Positions 16,167-25,412 of a DNA stretch of 64,000 bases are shown piece by piece; position 1 is the stretch's first letter, and every line of letters starts with the position of its first letter. The DNA comes from Fusobacteriaceae bacterium. GTDB taxonomy: Bacteria > Fusobacteriota > Fusobacteriia > Fusobacteriales > Fusobacteriaceae. The notes beneath the pieces were generated by a model. It did no database searches. It had not been told where the DNA came from and saw only the letters and a program-made list of their open reading frames with translations. The stretch spans positions 1-64,000 of the forward strand of contig JAISTB010000027.1 of NCBI GenBank assembly GCA_031272775.1, written 5' to 3'. Made by a program: the position numbers and the translations under genes.

Positions 16167-17072
16167 TTATTCCTCCAAAAATGTTTTGAAATCATCCGCC
16201 CTGTAGAAATACTTCGTCTTGCAAAATTGGCAGACCACTTCCAGTTTTTCTTCTTTTTCCTCGCGGAAAATTTTGCGGAGTTCTTCTTTTCCGAGGGCCT
16301 CTATGCCTTTGAGGAAGCGCTCCCTGCTGCAATTGCAGCGGTATTCCGCCGTTTTTTCCTCGAGGATATCAAAATCCTCCACGCGCCTTTTCGGCTCGCT
16401 GCCCATATCATCGTAGAGGAGCTCCGCGATATCCCGGAGGGACATGCCGCCCTCAAGGAGTTCGGTAATCTCAAGGATCGCGTCAATTTTTTGTTCAAGC
16501 GCGGTAATAAAGCGCTCCTCCGCGCCCGGGAGCAGTTGCACGAGATAGCCGCCCGCCGTAAGAATCTTTCCTTCGGGCGAAAGATGCACGCTGACGCTGA
16601 TGACGGTGGGCGTCTGTTCCGAAGTGAAGTAATAATAGGCGAGATCCTTGGCGATCCCGCCCGAGACGAGTTCCGATATGCCCACATAGGGCTCTTTGAG
16701 CCCGAGGTCTTTGATGACCCGGAGATAACCTTTCCCGATCAGGGCTGGAACATTGTACCTGCCGTCTTCCTGCCGGGGAAGATCGGCCCCGGGATCGGAC
16801 ACAAAACCCTTGACGGCCCCCGCGGCGTCGGCCGTTACGGTAATCGCCCGCAATGGTCCGTCGCTTTCGGTCTTTAAGGTCATGAGCTCGCTCCCTTTCA
16901 GATAGCTCGCCATCATAACGCCCGCCGTGAGCATCCGGCCGAAGGCGTCAAGTGTTGTGGGCGCGCATTCATGGATATCCTGCGCCCTTGTAATGATATC
17001 GCTCGTGTCACAGATCACAAATTTCGCGTTTTTGCTGATGCCTCTCAATAATTTTCCCAAGTGTTCCTCCAA
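16167..17072 (-). CDS. hslO: Hsp33 redox-regulated chaperonin
   Basis: A 301-residue Hsp33 homologue. The redox switch is intact: Cys246-x-Cys248 and Cys281-x2-Cys284, which bind zinc when reduced and form disulfides under oxidative and heat stress, unfolding the linker and turning on holdase activity. The N-terminal domain has the usual length. It follows the HhH protein gene by two bases and precedes tatD by one. Presence of Hsp33 and rubrerythrin in the same window shows investment in oxidative-stress defence in an anaerobe. Confidence 0.95.
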   Translation of the reverse strand: MEEHLGKLLRGISKNAKFVICDTSDIITRAQDIHECAPTTLDAFGRMLTAGVMMASYLKGSELMTLKTESDGPLRAITVTADAAGAVKGFVSDPGADLPRQEDGRYNVPALIGKGYLRVIKDLGLKEPYVGISELVSGGIAKDLAYYYFTSEQTPTVISVSVHLSPEGKILTAGGYLVQLLPGAEERFITALEQKIDAILEITELLEGGMSLRDIAELLYDDMGSEPKRRVEDFDILEEKTAEYRCNCSRERFLKGIEALGKEELRKIFREEKEEKLEVVCQFCKTKYFYRADDFKTFLEE

Positions 17073-17074
17073 TC

Positions 17075-17611
17075 TTACGGAACCGCGTCGTAGACGACAA
17101 GTTCCTTGTATGTCTCATAACGGGGCTTACTCAGGATTTCCATCAGATCGAGGTTGTTCCGGATCCGCCCGTGTTTTCCGATCCAGGCGGACAGGGCGGC
17201 GATTTCCTTTTTCGTAAACCCGTAATAGGACAGGGTCGTTTCATTTGCGCGATTGATGTTGAAGCGTTTTTTCCGTACGGGCGTCCCTACCCTGAAGACC
17301 GCGGAAATTTTCTCATAGGCGGCGGGGCCGATCCCCTTGATCCGCTTCAATTCCATGACGGACTCAAAGCCTCCGGTGGTTTCCCGGTAGCTCACAATGC
17401 CGCGAACCGCGCTGATGGGGATTTTCTTCGCGCTCATCTCTTCTTTGGACGCCGTATTGAGGTCCATTTTTTCTTCTTTTCCCCTTTGGGGCTGCGTCTT
17501 CATATTCTTGCTTTCGATGATCTTGTAGGGCCCTTCCTGTCCGGGGGAAAGGGACGCGCAGATCCCCCACAGCAGCAGAACGCACAACATGCCTGTTTTT
17601 TGCGTTTTCAT
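17075..17611 (-). CDS. secreted helix-hairpin-helix protein (ComEA-like)
   Basis: A 178-residue protein with an N-terminal Sec signal peptide (about residues 1-24, MKTQKTGMLCVLLLWG then a polar region). The second half carries two helix-hairpin-helix units, ISAVRGIVSYRETTGGF plus LKRIKGIGPAAYEKI, as in ComEA, which binds DNA at the cell surface during uptake. A ComEA-type role is plausible, but other competence genes are not in the window. The cysteine in the signal peptide is not in a proper lipobox. It overlaps the upstream cysteine-hydrolase stop codon by four bases. Confidence 0.75.
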   Translation of the reverse strand: MKTQKTGMLCVLLLWGICASLSPGQEGPYKIIESKNMKTQPQRGKEEKMDLNTASKEEMSAKKIPISAVRGIVSYRETTGGFESVMELKRIKGIGPAAYEKISAVFRVGTPVRKKRFNINRANETTLSYYGFTKKEIAALSAWIGKHGRIRNNLDLMEILSKPRYETYKELVVYDAVP

Positions 17612-18288
17612 TTTTCGATTTCCTTGATGGCCTCGGCCGCGGTAATCGCGCGGGCATAGACGCCCAGAATATTTTCCATGGTGTTCGTATAGTGCTTCGG
17701 CGTGGAAGCGCTGACGGCGTCGGACACGACAAAGGTCAGATAACCGAGGTCGGCCAGATTGCGCACGGTGGTCTCAACGCACTGGTTGAGGTGAAAGCCC
17801 GTGACGAGAACGTTTTTGGTCCGCAGGTTTCTCAAAACCGTATCCAGATCGGAGCCCGTCACCGCGCCCGAGCAGGTCTTCGTAATGACGATCTCGCCCT
17901 CTTTGGGCGCCGTTTCCGGTATCCATTGGCCCCAGTAACTGCCCTTGGGAACGAGAAATCCCGAAAGCCGGTGGGCGAAGGACGTCTCCCGGGCGTCGTT
18001 GGAGCGGGATTCGATTTTCACATGGATCGCCGTCATGCCGAGCCTGCGGAAAGCGTCGAGCAAAAGGGCGGCCTGGCGCACCGCCGCGTTCAATTCTTCG
18101 TCGTAGGCTTTGAGGGCTTCCCGCGCTTCGGTCTCGTCAAAGCCTTTTTCAATCGCGCCGTGCAGGATGTGCTCTCCGGTCGCTAGACGCTGCATGTCGA
18201 TCAAGAGCAGAACCGTATCGTCTTTTTGGAAAGAAACGGGGGGAAAGGGTTTGCTTTTCGGAATCAAATCCGTAAGGGTAATTGCCAT
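17608..18288 (-). CDS. isochorismatase-like cysteine hydrolase
   Basis: A 226-residue member of the isochorismatase/nicotinamidase superfamily. The catalytic triad can be placed: Asp in LLLIDMQ (near residue 31), Lys in VITKTCSGAV, and Cys in LNQCVETTVRNL. The cis-peptide region before the cysteine is conserved. Members hydrolyse amides, N-carbamoyl compounds or isochorismate. Substrate cannot be named. It lies 53 bases after dppF on the same strand behind AAAGGAG and overlaps the next gene by four bases. Confidence 0.85.
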   Translation of the reverse strand: MAITLTDLIPKSKPFPPVSFQKDDTVLLLIDMQRLATGEHILHGAIEKGFDETEAREALKAYDEELNAAVRQAALLLDAFRRLGMTAIHVKIESRSNDARETSFAHRLSGFLVPKGSYWGQWIPETAPKEGEIVITKTCSGAVTGSDLDTVLRNLRTKNVLVTGFHLNQCVETTVRNLADLGYLTFVVSDAVSASTPKHYTNTMENILGVYARAITAAEAIKEIEK

Positions 18289-18341
18289 AAATTCACTCCT
18301 TTATTGTTTATCGGTCGGTTATGTCGCCGGGATTCGGCCGC

Positions 18342-19292
18342 CTACGCGCCGGGGTACAGGGAGCAGGCCACAAAGTGCCCGTTTCCCTGATCCGTCAGTT
18401 TCTGCTCTTCCTTGCATCGGTCGCAGGCATGGTCACAGCGGGGCGCGAAGCGGCAGCCCGGTTTGGGGTCTATGGGATTGGAAACCTCGCCACGGATCAC
18501 TTGCCTACTCATTTTGACGTCGAGGCTGGGGATCGGGATCGAGGCCAGAAGCGCCTTGGAGTAGGGATGAAGGGGATTTTTGAACAATTCCTTTGTCGTG
18601 CATTTTTCAATGCACTGCCCCATGTACATGACGGCGATTTCTTTGGAAATATGCTTGACTACGCTCAAATCATGGGTGATGAAAAGATAGGTCAGGCCCA
18701 GGCCGTCTTGCAGATCCATGAGCAAATTGAGAATCTGCGCCTGAATGGAGGCGTCAAGGGCGCTGACCGGCTCGTCGCAGACGACAAATTTCGGGTTGAT
18801 GGCGAGAGCCCTAGCCACGCCGATCCGTTGTCGCCGGCCCCCGTCCAGTTCATGGGGATAGCTGTTGGCGAAACGCCGGGCCAAGCCCACCATATCCATG
18901 AGACGATATATCCGCTCCGCCATCTCCTGATGGGCGGCGTAGACATGATTGACCACGAGGGGCTCGGAGATCAGTTCAAATACCGACATCCGCGGATTCA
19001 GACTCGAATAGGAATCCTGAAAAATCATCTGCATTTCCCTGTGGAGATCCTTTCTTTCCTGCTTCGTAAAGCTGAGGATATCCTTTCCCTCGAAAAAGAC
19101 CTTTCCCGCCGTGGGTTCCAGAAGCCGGATGACAAGGCGGCCCAAGGTCGATTTGCCGCAGCTGCTTTCGCCGACGAGCCCGAGATTCCTCCCCGGATAG
19201 ATTTCAAGATTGATGTCGTCGACCGCGTGCAAGACGCCGTCGTTGACTTTGAAGTATTTTTTGAGATGTTCCGTTCTGATCAATGGCGCCAT
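18342..19292 (-). CDS. dppF: dipeptide/oligopeptide ABC transporter ATP-binding protein (DppF/OppF)
   Basis: A 316-residue ATPase of a peptide importer. Walker A is GESSCGKSTL (usual form GESGCGKST; the Gly to Ser change is unusual). Family features include the late-domain DPKPGCRFAPRCDHAC cysteine cluster, which in the Opp/Dpp class can hold an iron-sulfur cluster. The ABC signature region reads LDGGRRQRIGVARAL, where the typical form is LSGGQRQRI, so both the LSGG serine and the glutamine differ. The Walker B aspartate and His switch (THDLSVV) are present. These substitutions, if not sequencing errors, may lower turnover of this subunit. It is the last gene of dppABCDF. Confidence 0.92.
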   Translation of the reverse strand: MAPLIRTEHLKKYFKVNDGVLHAVDDINLEIYPGRNLGLVGESSCGKSTLGRLVIRLLEPTAGKVFFEGKDILSFTKQERKDLHREMQMIFQDSYSSLNPRMSVFELISEPLVVNHVYAAHQEMAERIYRLMDMVGLARRFANSYPHELDGGRRQRIGVARALAINPKFVVCDEPVSALDASIQAQILNLLMDLQDGLGLTYLFITHDLSVVKHISKEIAVMYMGQCIEKCTTKELFKNPLHPYSKALLASIPIPSLDVKMSRQVIRGEVSNPIDPKPGCRFAPRCDHACDRCKEEQKLTDQGNGHFVACSLYPGA

Positions 19293-19293
19293 A

Positions 19294-20298
19294 TCAATCC
19301 TTTTCTTCCATGAATTCTTTTTGTGAGAACAAATGGCAGCAAATTTTGTGCCCCTTTTCCTCCCAGACGGCGGGCGTCGTCGTTTCGCAAATTTTTCGGC
19401 TGTGCTTGCAGCGCGGGTGGAATTTGCAGCCCTCGGGCAAATCCGTGGGATTGGGCATCAGGCCCTCTATGGGGGAAAGTCTTGCGGTTTCCACCTCAAG
19501 GTTGGGAATGGAGCCGAACAGACCCACGGTATAGGGATGATGGTTTTCCCCTTTGAAAATATCCGCGGCGGCGCCTTGTTCGATGATCTCGCCGGCGTAC
19601 ATGACGGCGACCTTGTCGCAGGTCTGGGCGACGACGCCCAAATCATGCGTGATCATAATCATCGAGGTCCCCATTTTTTCTTTGAGCTCGTTAATCATGG
19701 CCAGAACCTGAGCTTGTATCGTCACGTCGAGAGCCGTCGTGGGCTCATCGGCAATGATCAGCTCGGGATTACAGGCCAGCGCGATGGCGATCACGACCCT
19801 TTGCTTCATGCCCCCGGAAAACTGGTGGGGATATTCCGATTTTCGGACCGGCGGTATGCCCACGAGGGAAAGGAGTTCGTCCACCCGTGCTTCCAGGTCT
19901 TTTTTCCCTTTGCGGTCCAGATTGTGAATCTCCAGCGACTCCATAATCTGATTGCCGACCAGTTTGACGGGATTCAGGCTCGTCATGGGGTCTTGAAAGA
20001 CCATGGCGATGGATCCTCCCCGGATCGCGCGCATTTCCTTTTCGCTTTTTTTCAATAAATCGTCGCCTTTGAAGCGAATTTCCCCCTCGAGGATCCGTCC
20101 GGTCCTCTCGGGAAGCAGGCGCAGAATGGAGAGCGCGCACGTGGTTTTTCCCGCCCCCGTCTCGCCCACGAGTCCGATGGTCTCGCCGGAATTCACGGAA
20201 AAACTGATTCCGTTTACGGCGCAAACCGGTTTTTGGTCCGTCTTGTAGATGACCCTGAGATTTTTCACTTCCAGTAAATTTGCCGTTTCCCGGCTCAT
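19294..20298 (-). CDS. dppD: dipeptide/oligopeptide ABC transporter ATP-binding protein (DppD/OppD)
   Basis: A 334-residue ATPase if started at the ATG at 20298, which has AAGGAG upstream; an ATG at 20328 would add ten residues. Walker A GETGAGKTT, signature FSGGMKQRV, Walker B LIIADEPTTALD and switch THDLGVV are all intact. The C-terminal HPRCKHSRKIC cysteines match the Opp/Dpp class. It forms the cytoplasmic motor with DppF and ends one base before it. Confidence 0.94.
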   Translation of the reverse strand: MSRETANLLEVKNLRVIYKTDQKPVCAVNGISFSVNSGETIGLVGETGAGKTTCALSILRLLPERTGRILEGEIRFKGDDLLKKSEKEMRAIRGGSIAMVFQDPMTSLNPVKLVGNQIMESLEIHNLDRKGKKDLEARVDELLSLVGIPPVRKSEYPHQFSGGMKQRVVIAIALACNPELIIADEPTTALDVTIQAQVLAMINELKEKMGTSMIMITHDLGVVAQTCDKVAVMYAGEIIEQGAAADIFKGENHHPYTVGLFGSIPNLEVETARLSPIEGLMPNPTDLPEGCKFHPRCKHSRKICETTTPAVWEEKGHKICCHLFSQKEFMEEKD

Positions 20299-20328
20299 AA
20301 CGGTATTCTCCTTCACGCTTCGGGTCAC

Positions 20329-21237
20329 CTAATCCTTCAATCTGGGATCGAGGGCGTCCCGTAAGCCGTCGCCCATGAGGTTGAGCGCCATACAGCACAG
20401 TACGATGGCCATTCCCGGGAAGATCACGAGTCTCGGACAATTCATCATGTAATCCTTGCCCTCGCTGAGCATGGCTCCCCATTCGGGCTTCGGCGGCTGT
20501 ATGCCCATGCCCACGTAACTCAACGCCGCCGCCCAGATGATTCTCGTGCCCACGGACATTGTCGCCTGGACAATGATCGTACCGATGGCGTTGGGCAGCA
20601 CGTGCTTTGTCACGATGTACCAGTCCGACGAGCCGCAGCAGCGGGCCGCCTCCACAAAATCGCTCTCGACCATGGTCAGGATCGAGGAGCGGATAATCCG
20701 GACATATATGGGAATGGATCCGATGACAAGCGCCAGCAGCAGGTTGCCGAGACCGGGTCCCAGGGCCGCCACAATGGCCAAGGCCAGCAGCATAAAAGGG
20801 ATGCAGAGTATCGTATCCATGACGGACATGATGATCGTATCCACTTTTCCCCGGTAGAGACCCGCCACGGCGGCGAGGATGCTCCCGAGAGCGACGCCCA
20901 CGACGACGCTGACGATCCCCATCAGGAGCGAATACCGCGTCGCGTGGACAATTCTCGCGAAAATGTCGCGTCCATAGGTGTCCGTGCCGAAAATGTGCTG
21001 CCAGCTCATGGGCGCCATGCGGTTCATGATATTTTGCTCGTAGACGAGGGCCCTGGGGGCGATGACGTCGGCAAATATGGTGAAAATCACAAAAACGCCG
21101 AACAGCGCCATACCGAACAGCGCGGATTTGTTCCGCTTGAAGCGTCTCCAGGTGTCGGCGTTCAGATAGGAATTTCGTTTTTTGTAAATGACAGGCGCCT
21201 CAGGATGTGAGGCCCCGTCGCCGCTTGTTATGGGCAT
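20329..21237 (-). CDS. dppC: dipeptide/oligopeptide ABC transporter permease (DppC/OppC)
   Basis: A 302-residue permease from the ATG at 21237 (GGAGG lies eight bases before it, inside an alternative TTG-started extension). Residues about 30-60 carry the first span with KRNKSALFGMALFG; the EAA-type loop EAARCCGSSDWYIVTKHVLPN contacts the ATPases. Together with DppB it forms the membrane channel of the importer. Confidence 0.94.
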   Translation of the reverse strand: MPITSGDGASHPEAPVIYKKRNSYLNADTWRRFKRNKSALFGMALFGVFVIFTIFADVIAPRALVYEQNIMNRMAPMSWQHIFGTDTYGRDIFARIVHATRYSLLMGIVSVVVGVALGSILAAVAGLYRGKVDTIIMSVMDTILCIPFMLLALAIVAALGPGLGNLLLALVIGSIPIYVRIIRSSILTMVESDFVEAARCCGSSDWYIVTKHVLPNAIGTIIVQATMSVGTRIIWAAALSYVGMGIQPPKPEWGAMLSEGKDYMMNCPRLVIFPGMAIVLCCMALNLMGDGLRDALDPRLKD

Positions 21238-21254
21238 GACCCTTTCCTCCGGAA

Positions 21255-22193
21255 TCAATTTTTCTTCCCCCGGTATCTCGCCCGGATCCGCGGATCGATA
21301 AAGGCGTAGAGAATATCCACCAGCAAAAGCACCAGCATATAGCAGATGCAGAAGATGACGGCGCAGCCGGTAACCATGGGGACGTCCTTGTGGTTAATGG
21401 AATCGAGAATCAGCATCCCGACGCCGTTTATTGAAAAAACCCGCTCGACCACAATGGCGCCGCCCAGGATGAAGCCGAAATCGACGCCGATCATGGTGAT
21501 CACCGGAAGCAAGGCGTTGGTCAGCGCGTGGCTGATGACGACCTTTGTCTCGATCTGCCCCTTGCTCCTGGCCATCCGGATATAGTCCTGCCGGATGACT
21601 TCGAGCATGGACGTCCGCGTCAGGCGCATGGTCCGCGCGCTCTGGGGAATCGCCTGCGTAAAGGCGGGGAGAATGAAATGAATGATGGTCCCCGCGCCGT
21701 AAGACGGCAACAGGCGCAGTTTCAGCGCGAAAATCAGGATCAGCATGAGTCCCAGCCAAAAGGCCGGGATGCACGCGAAAAACATGGCGGTAACGACGCC
21801 TGCCGTATCGAGAATACTGTACTGCTTGACGGCGCTGACAACGCCGATGGGGAGCGAAATGGCCACGCCGATGGCCATGGAATACACGGCCAGAACGGCC
21901 GTCGTCGGAAAGCGGACCAGAACTTCCGTAAAAACCGGTCGGTTTGTGACGTAACTTCTCCCCATATTTCCCTGGATCAGCTGAATCAGATAGCGGAAAT
22001 AACGAAAAATAAAGGGAACGTCATATCCGAGTTCATGATTCAGCTGCTCGATCTGCTCCGGCGTGGCGTCCTGCCCCAATATGGTCATGGCGGGAGAGCC
22101 GGGGGTGAGATTCATCAGAAAAAACACAATGAAAACCACCACCAGCAGCGTGGGAATAATGGCGAAGAGTTTTTTCAGCACATACCTGGTCAT
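21255..22193 (-). CDS. dppB: dipeptide/oligopeptide ABC transporter permease (DppB/OppB)
   Basis: A 312-residue inner-membrane permease. The start MTRYVLKKLFAIIPTLLVV is a typical DppB first span; the coupling loop with DYIRMARSKGQIETKVVISHAL is present. It follows dppA by three bases and precedes dppC by 17, in the canonical A-B-C-D-F order. Confidence 0.95.
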   Translation of the reverse strand: MTRYVLKKLFAIIPTLLVVVFIVFFLMNLTPGSPAMTILGQDATPEQIEQLNHELGYDVPFIFRYFRYLIQLIQGNMGRSYVTNRPVFTEVLVRFPTTAVLAVYSMAIGVAISLPIGVVSAVKQYSILDTAGVVTAMFFACIPAFWLGLMLILIFALKLRLLPSYGAGTIIHFILPAFTQAIPQSARTMRLTRTSMLEVIRQDYIRMARSKGQIETKVVISHALTNALLPVITMIGVDFGFILGGAIVVERVFSINGVGMLILDSINHKDVPMVTGCAVIFCICYMLVLLLVDILYAFIDPRIRARYRGKKN

Positions 22194-22196
22194 TGC

Positions 22197-23780
22197 TTAA
22201 TCCGCCCATTTGAAATGATAATATTTGTCGTACTGGGAAAGTCCCTTGTCAATGGTCAGTTCTTTGGAATAGGCCCGCGTGGATTTGCCGACGAAAAGCG
22301 GCACGTTGACCACGACGCTGTCCCAATATTTGCCGGCTTCCAGATAGGCCGCCTTTCTGGCTTCGGGATCCACCACGGATTTGGCCGCGAGGATCAGGGC
22401 GTCGAGCTTTTCGTCCTTATAGCGGGCGTAATTGCCGGACATGCCGTATTTGCTTGAAAGGGAATTGCTGAAGGAAATATCGCAGTCTTTGCCGCCGTAG
22501 TTGTTGAAGCTCACGGCCAGGACATAGTCGCCCCTGCCGCAGACCGCGTCTACGAAAGCGCTGTTTTCCATCTGCCGGATATCGGCCGTGAGCCCGATCT
22601 TGGACAAATCCGCCTGCAGCTTCGTGGCGACTTTGATGTAGGGCTCAAAGTTCAGCGTGGCAATCGTTACGCTCTGCCCTTTCTTCCCCAGTTCCTCAAT
22701 TTCTTTGGCGGCTTCTTCGGGATTGTAGGACCAGGGCCAGAAGCCTGTTCCGGGGAATCCCGCGAAGTCAGGCCCGCCGGGAGAATCGACGATGGTGCCG
22801 TTTTTGGCGTCTTCCAAAGCGACAATCAGCATTTCCTCGCGGTTGATGCCCTTGGCCACGGCCTGGCGGACACGGACGTCGGAGAAGAGCTCATTTTCCG
22901 TATTGAAGACCACATAGTTGAAGCGGTTGGAATTGGCGTACTCCAGCGTCAGCTTCGGCGAGGATTCTATGGCCTGGGTGCTGTTGAAGGGAATATCGCC
23001 TAGGTAAAGGTGCAATTCCCCTGTCTGCAGCGCGATCACGGCGGCATTGACGTCGGTAATGACTTTCAGCCTGATTTTTTTGATGTTCGGCGCGCCGTTC
23101 CAATAGTCCTCGAAGGCCTCGAAACGCAGATAGTCCCCGGGAACCCATTCGACGAGCTTGTAGGGGCCGCTGCCCATGACTTTGTCGGGGGCCGTGCCGT
23201 AGTCTTTGCCCGCGGCCGTCGTAAACTTCTCCTGAAGGATAAATACATAGGTCAGATACTCAATCAGCGCCACATTGGCGTTTTTCAGCACAAATTTGAA
23301 CGTGTAGTCATCGCTGACTTCCACGTGATCCACGTCGGCAAGGGCCGTCGTCTGCACGCCCGAGGAGACTTTCGCCCGCTCCACGGTGTACTTCACGTCG
23401 GACGCTTTGACTTCGGTTCCGTCCCACCATTTGATGCCTTTGCGCAGGGTCACCGCGCATTCCGTGGCGTCGTCGGACATTTTGTAGCTTTCCGCCATGT
23501 TCGGGATGTAGTTGCCGTCGCCGTCTTTGGCGATCAGAGTGTCATAGGTTTGCAGGTTGAGCCCGGTTCTCGCGTAAATCGTCGAGTGGTTCATGCTGTC
23601 GGCGGTACTGGGGAGGCTCGGAAGGGCCACGACCATTTCACGGTCGGCGTTATTCTTCGCGGGAGTCTCTTCTTTTTTTGCGGCAGCCGGCTTTTCGGTT
23701 TTCGCGGTATCCGAGCCGCAGGATGAAAGCGTGAAAAGCAGAGCGGCGGCGAGTGTCAGGGTAATCAAGAACTTCCTCAT
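22197..23780 (-). CDS. dppA: dipeptide/oligopeptide ABC transporter substrate-binding lipoprotein
   Basis: A 527-residue family-5 extracellular solute-binding protein. Residues 1-21 form a lipoprotein signal peptide ending LSSC, so the mature protein is anchored to the outer face of the membrane by Cys21. The SBP_bac_5 signature TECAVTLRKGIKWWDG is present. It binds peptides or a related ligand (some members bind haem or nickel) for DppBCDF. A promoter lies upstream at 23838-23866, so dppABCDF can be transcribed independently of hemZ. Confidence 0.94.
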   Translation of the reverse strand: MRKFLITLTLAAALLFTLSSCGSDTAKTEKPAAAKKEETPAKNNADREMVVALPSLPSTADSMNHSTIYARTGLNLQTYDTLIAKDGDGNYIPNMAESYKMSDDATECAVTLRKGIKWWDGTEVKASDVKYTVERAKVSSGVQTTALADVDHVEVSDDYTFKFVLKNANVALIEYLTYVFILQEKFTTAAGKDYGTAPDKVMGSGPYKLVEWVPGDYLRFEAFEDYWNGAPNIKKIRLKVITDVNAAVIALQTGELHLYLGDIPFNSTQAIESSPKLTLEYANSNRFNYVVFNTENELFSDVRVRQAVAKGINREEMLIVALEDAKNGTIVDSPGGPDFAGFPGTGFWPWSYNPEEAAKEIEELGKKGQSVTIATLNFEPYIKVATKLQADLSKIGLTADIRQMENSAFVDAVCGRGDYVLAVSFNNYGGKDCDISFSNSLSSKYGMSGNYARYKDEKLDALILAAKSVVDPEARKAAYLEAGKYWDSVVVNVPLFVGKSTRAYSKELTIDKGLSQYDKYYHFKWAD

Positions 23781-23837
23781 TGGGTTTCCTCCAGATTGAT
23801 TTGTTGGGATAAGGATGAATTAAGGTAAATTTGTTTT

Positions 23838-23866
23838 ATTTTAATTCTTTTTTCACAATTTTGCAA
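23838..23866 (-). promoter_or_regulatory. sigma-70-type promoter of dppABCDF
   Basis: On the minus strand TTGCAA (23866-23861), 17 bases, TAAAAT (23843-23838), about 58 bases before dppA in an A+T-rich 198-base gap after hemZ that has no gene. Confidence 0.55.
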
Positions 23867-23978
23867 GCAATTTACAAATTCGACGGAAAAAAACGTTTAC
23901 AGATCTGTTTTAATACAATATGTTCTGAATATAACCGCAATCATATAAAATTATACAAAATGTCCATTTTATTGGTCT

Positions 23979-25412
23979 TTATTCGAACCCTCTTGTCGAT
24001 CCCGTCGCCGCTTTCCATTGCCGCAATTTTTCCAATTTTTCCGCGAGCCGCTCGTCCAATTCCCGGATATAGAGGGCCGGCTCCTTGGGATTGATGAGCC
24101 TTTTCACGACGTCCCGACCGCCGCTGTCTTTCGTGATCAATTTTGTGACCGCGCCGCCGCCCAGACCCACCGTGACTTGGTTTTCCTCGATCATTTCCAC
24201 GTTGAAACGAGATTCGAGGCCTTCTTTGGCATAACCGACATTTTCCCCCCATTCCATGAGGTTCTTCTGCCGGTAGAGATAATAGGGCATCAAATCCATC
24301 TCTGCCGTCAGGCGCGCGATTTCATCGGAAATTCGGTCTTTATCGAGGGGGATCCGCCCCTTTTCCCCGAAAAAGAGCCGCGAGTGGCGCTTGAAAGCCA
24401 GCGAGTGAATCGTGAGATTGTCGGGATCGTATTTTTTGAGCTCTTTCAGCGTAAAAAGCACCTGTTCCGTGGTCTCGCCGGGAAGCCCGATGATGATATC
24501 CATGTTGAGCAGAAAGCCCAGCGCCTTGGCCGCTTCGTACATTTGATCAAAATGACGCCGGTCAAAGGGACGGTTGATCCGCCGGAGCGTCTCCTCATTG
24601 AAGCTCTGGGGATTGAGGCTGATCCGCCTGACGCCGCGGACCTTCATCAGGGCAAGTTTTTCCCGGGTCAGACTGTCTTCCCGGCCCGCCTCAAACGTAT
24701 ACTCCAGCAAATTTTCCAGGGGAACGGATTTTTCGATTTGGCCCAGCAGGGCCTCAAGATCGCTCTCCTCAAGGATGCTCGGCGTCCCGCCGCCGATGTA
24801 GAGCGATTCCAGCGTAAAATGATGTTTTTTCAAAAAAGCGCCCGCGGCGTCGATTTCCCTGTGCAGGGATTCGAGAAAATCCCGGTAGTAGCGCCCGACG
24901 CCTCCGCCGATTTCATAGGAGGCGAAGGAACAATAGACGCAGCGGGTCCGGCAATAGGGGATTCCGATATACATGTTGACGGCGTCCCGGTTCAGAAGCG
25001 CCAGTTCCCTTTTGAGGACCTGATGCAGGAGGTCCGTCTTTTCCGGACTGACGTCGTAGAACGCGCGAAAAATTTCCCGGGTTTCTGAAAAAGTAAAGCC
25101 TTTTTCCCAATACCGCCGGAGGACCTTTGTGGGCCTGACGCCCATGAGACTTCCCCAGGACAGACTTTTTCCGTAAAGCCTGAGCAAGAGGGTCTTGACC
25201 ATGGCGGTCTTTTGCTCATCGGCCGGGTCGCCGAGGGCCCGCCAGGAATAAGCCGCTTCCCTGCCGCCGGCCCTTAGCCCGACCCGGATTTCTCCGTCCC
25301 TTTCTTCCGTCGTAACCTGCAATACCGCCGTCAGCGCCTCGGGGACGAGTACCCGGGCGAATTCCTCCACGCTTCTGGGGTTTAAGGCAAAATCCGCGTG
25401 TATTTCCATCAT
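23979..25412 (-). CDS. hemZ: HemZ-type radical SAM coproporphyrinogen dehydrogenase-like protein
   Basis: A 477-residue radical SAM protein. The [4Fe-4S]/SAM motif is CRTRCVYC, with GIPYC just before it as in HemN/HemW/HemZ. The N-terminal ~150 residues, including WGSLMGVRPTKVLRR, are the extra domain typical of HemZ rather than HemW. The GGGTPS motif follows. HemZ enzymes are anaerobic coproporphyrinogen III dehydrogenase candidates; whether this one makes haem is not certain, as no other haem genes are in view. It abuts pilT with no gap. Confidence 0.85.
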   Translation of the reverse strand: MMEIHADFALNPRSVEEFARVLVPEALTAVLQVTTEERDGEIRVGLRAGGREAAYSWRALGDPADEQKTAMVKTLLLRLYGKSLSWGSLMGVRPTKVLRRYWEKGFTFSETREIFRAFYDVSPEKTDLLHQVLKRELALLNRDAVNMYIGIPYCRTRCVYCSFASYEIGGGVGRYYRDFLESLHREIDAAGAFLKKHHFTLESLYIGGGTPSILEESDLEALLGQIEKSVPLENLLEYTFEAGREDSLTREKLALMKVRGVRRISLNPQSFNEETLRRINRPFDRRHFDQMYEAAKALGFLLNMDIIIGLPGETTEQVLFTLKELKKYDPDNLTIHSLAFKRHSRLFFGEKGRIPLDKDRISDEIARLTAEMDLMPYYLYRQKNLMEWGENVGYAKEGLESRFNVEMIEENQVTVGLGGGAVTKLITKDSGGRDVVKRLINPKEPALYIRELDERLAEKLEKLRQWKAATGSTRGFE

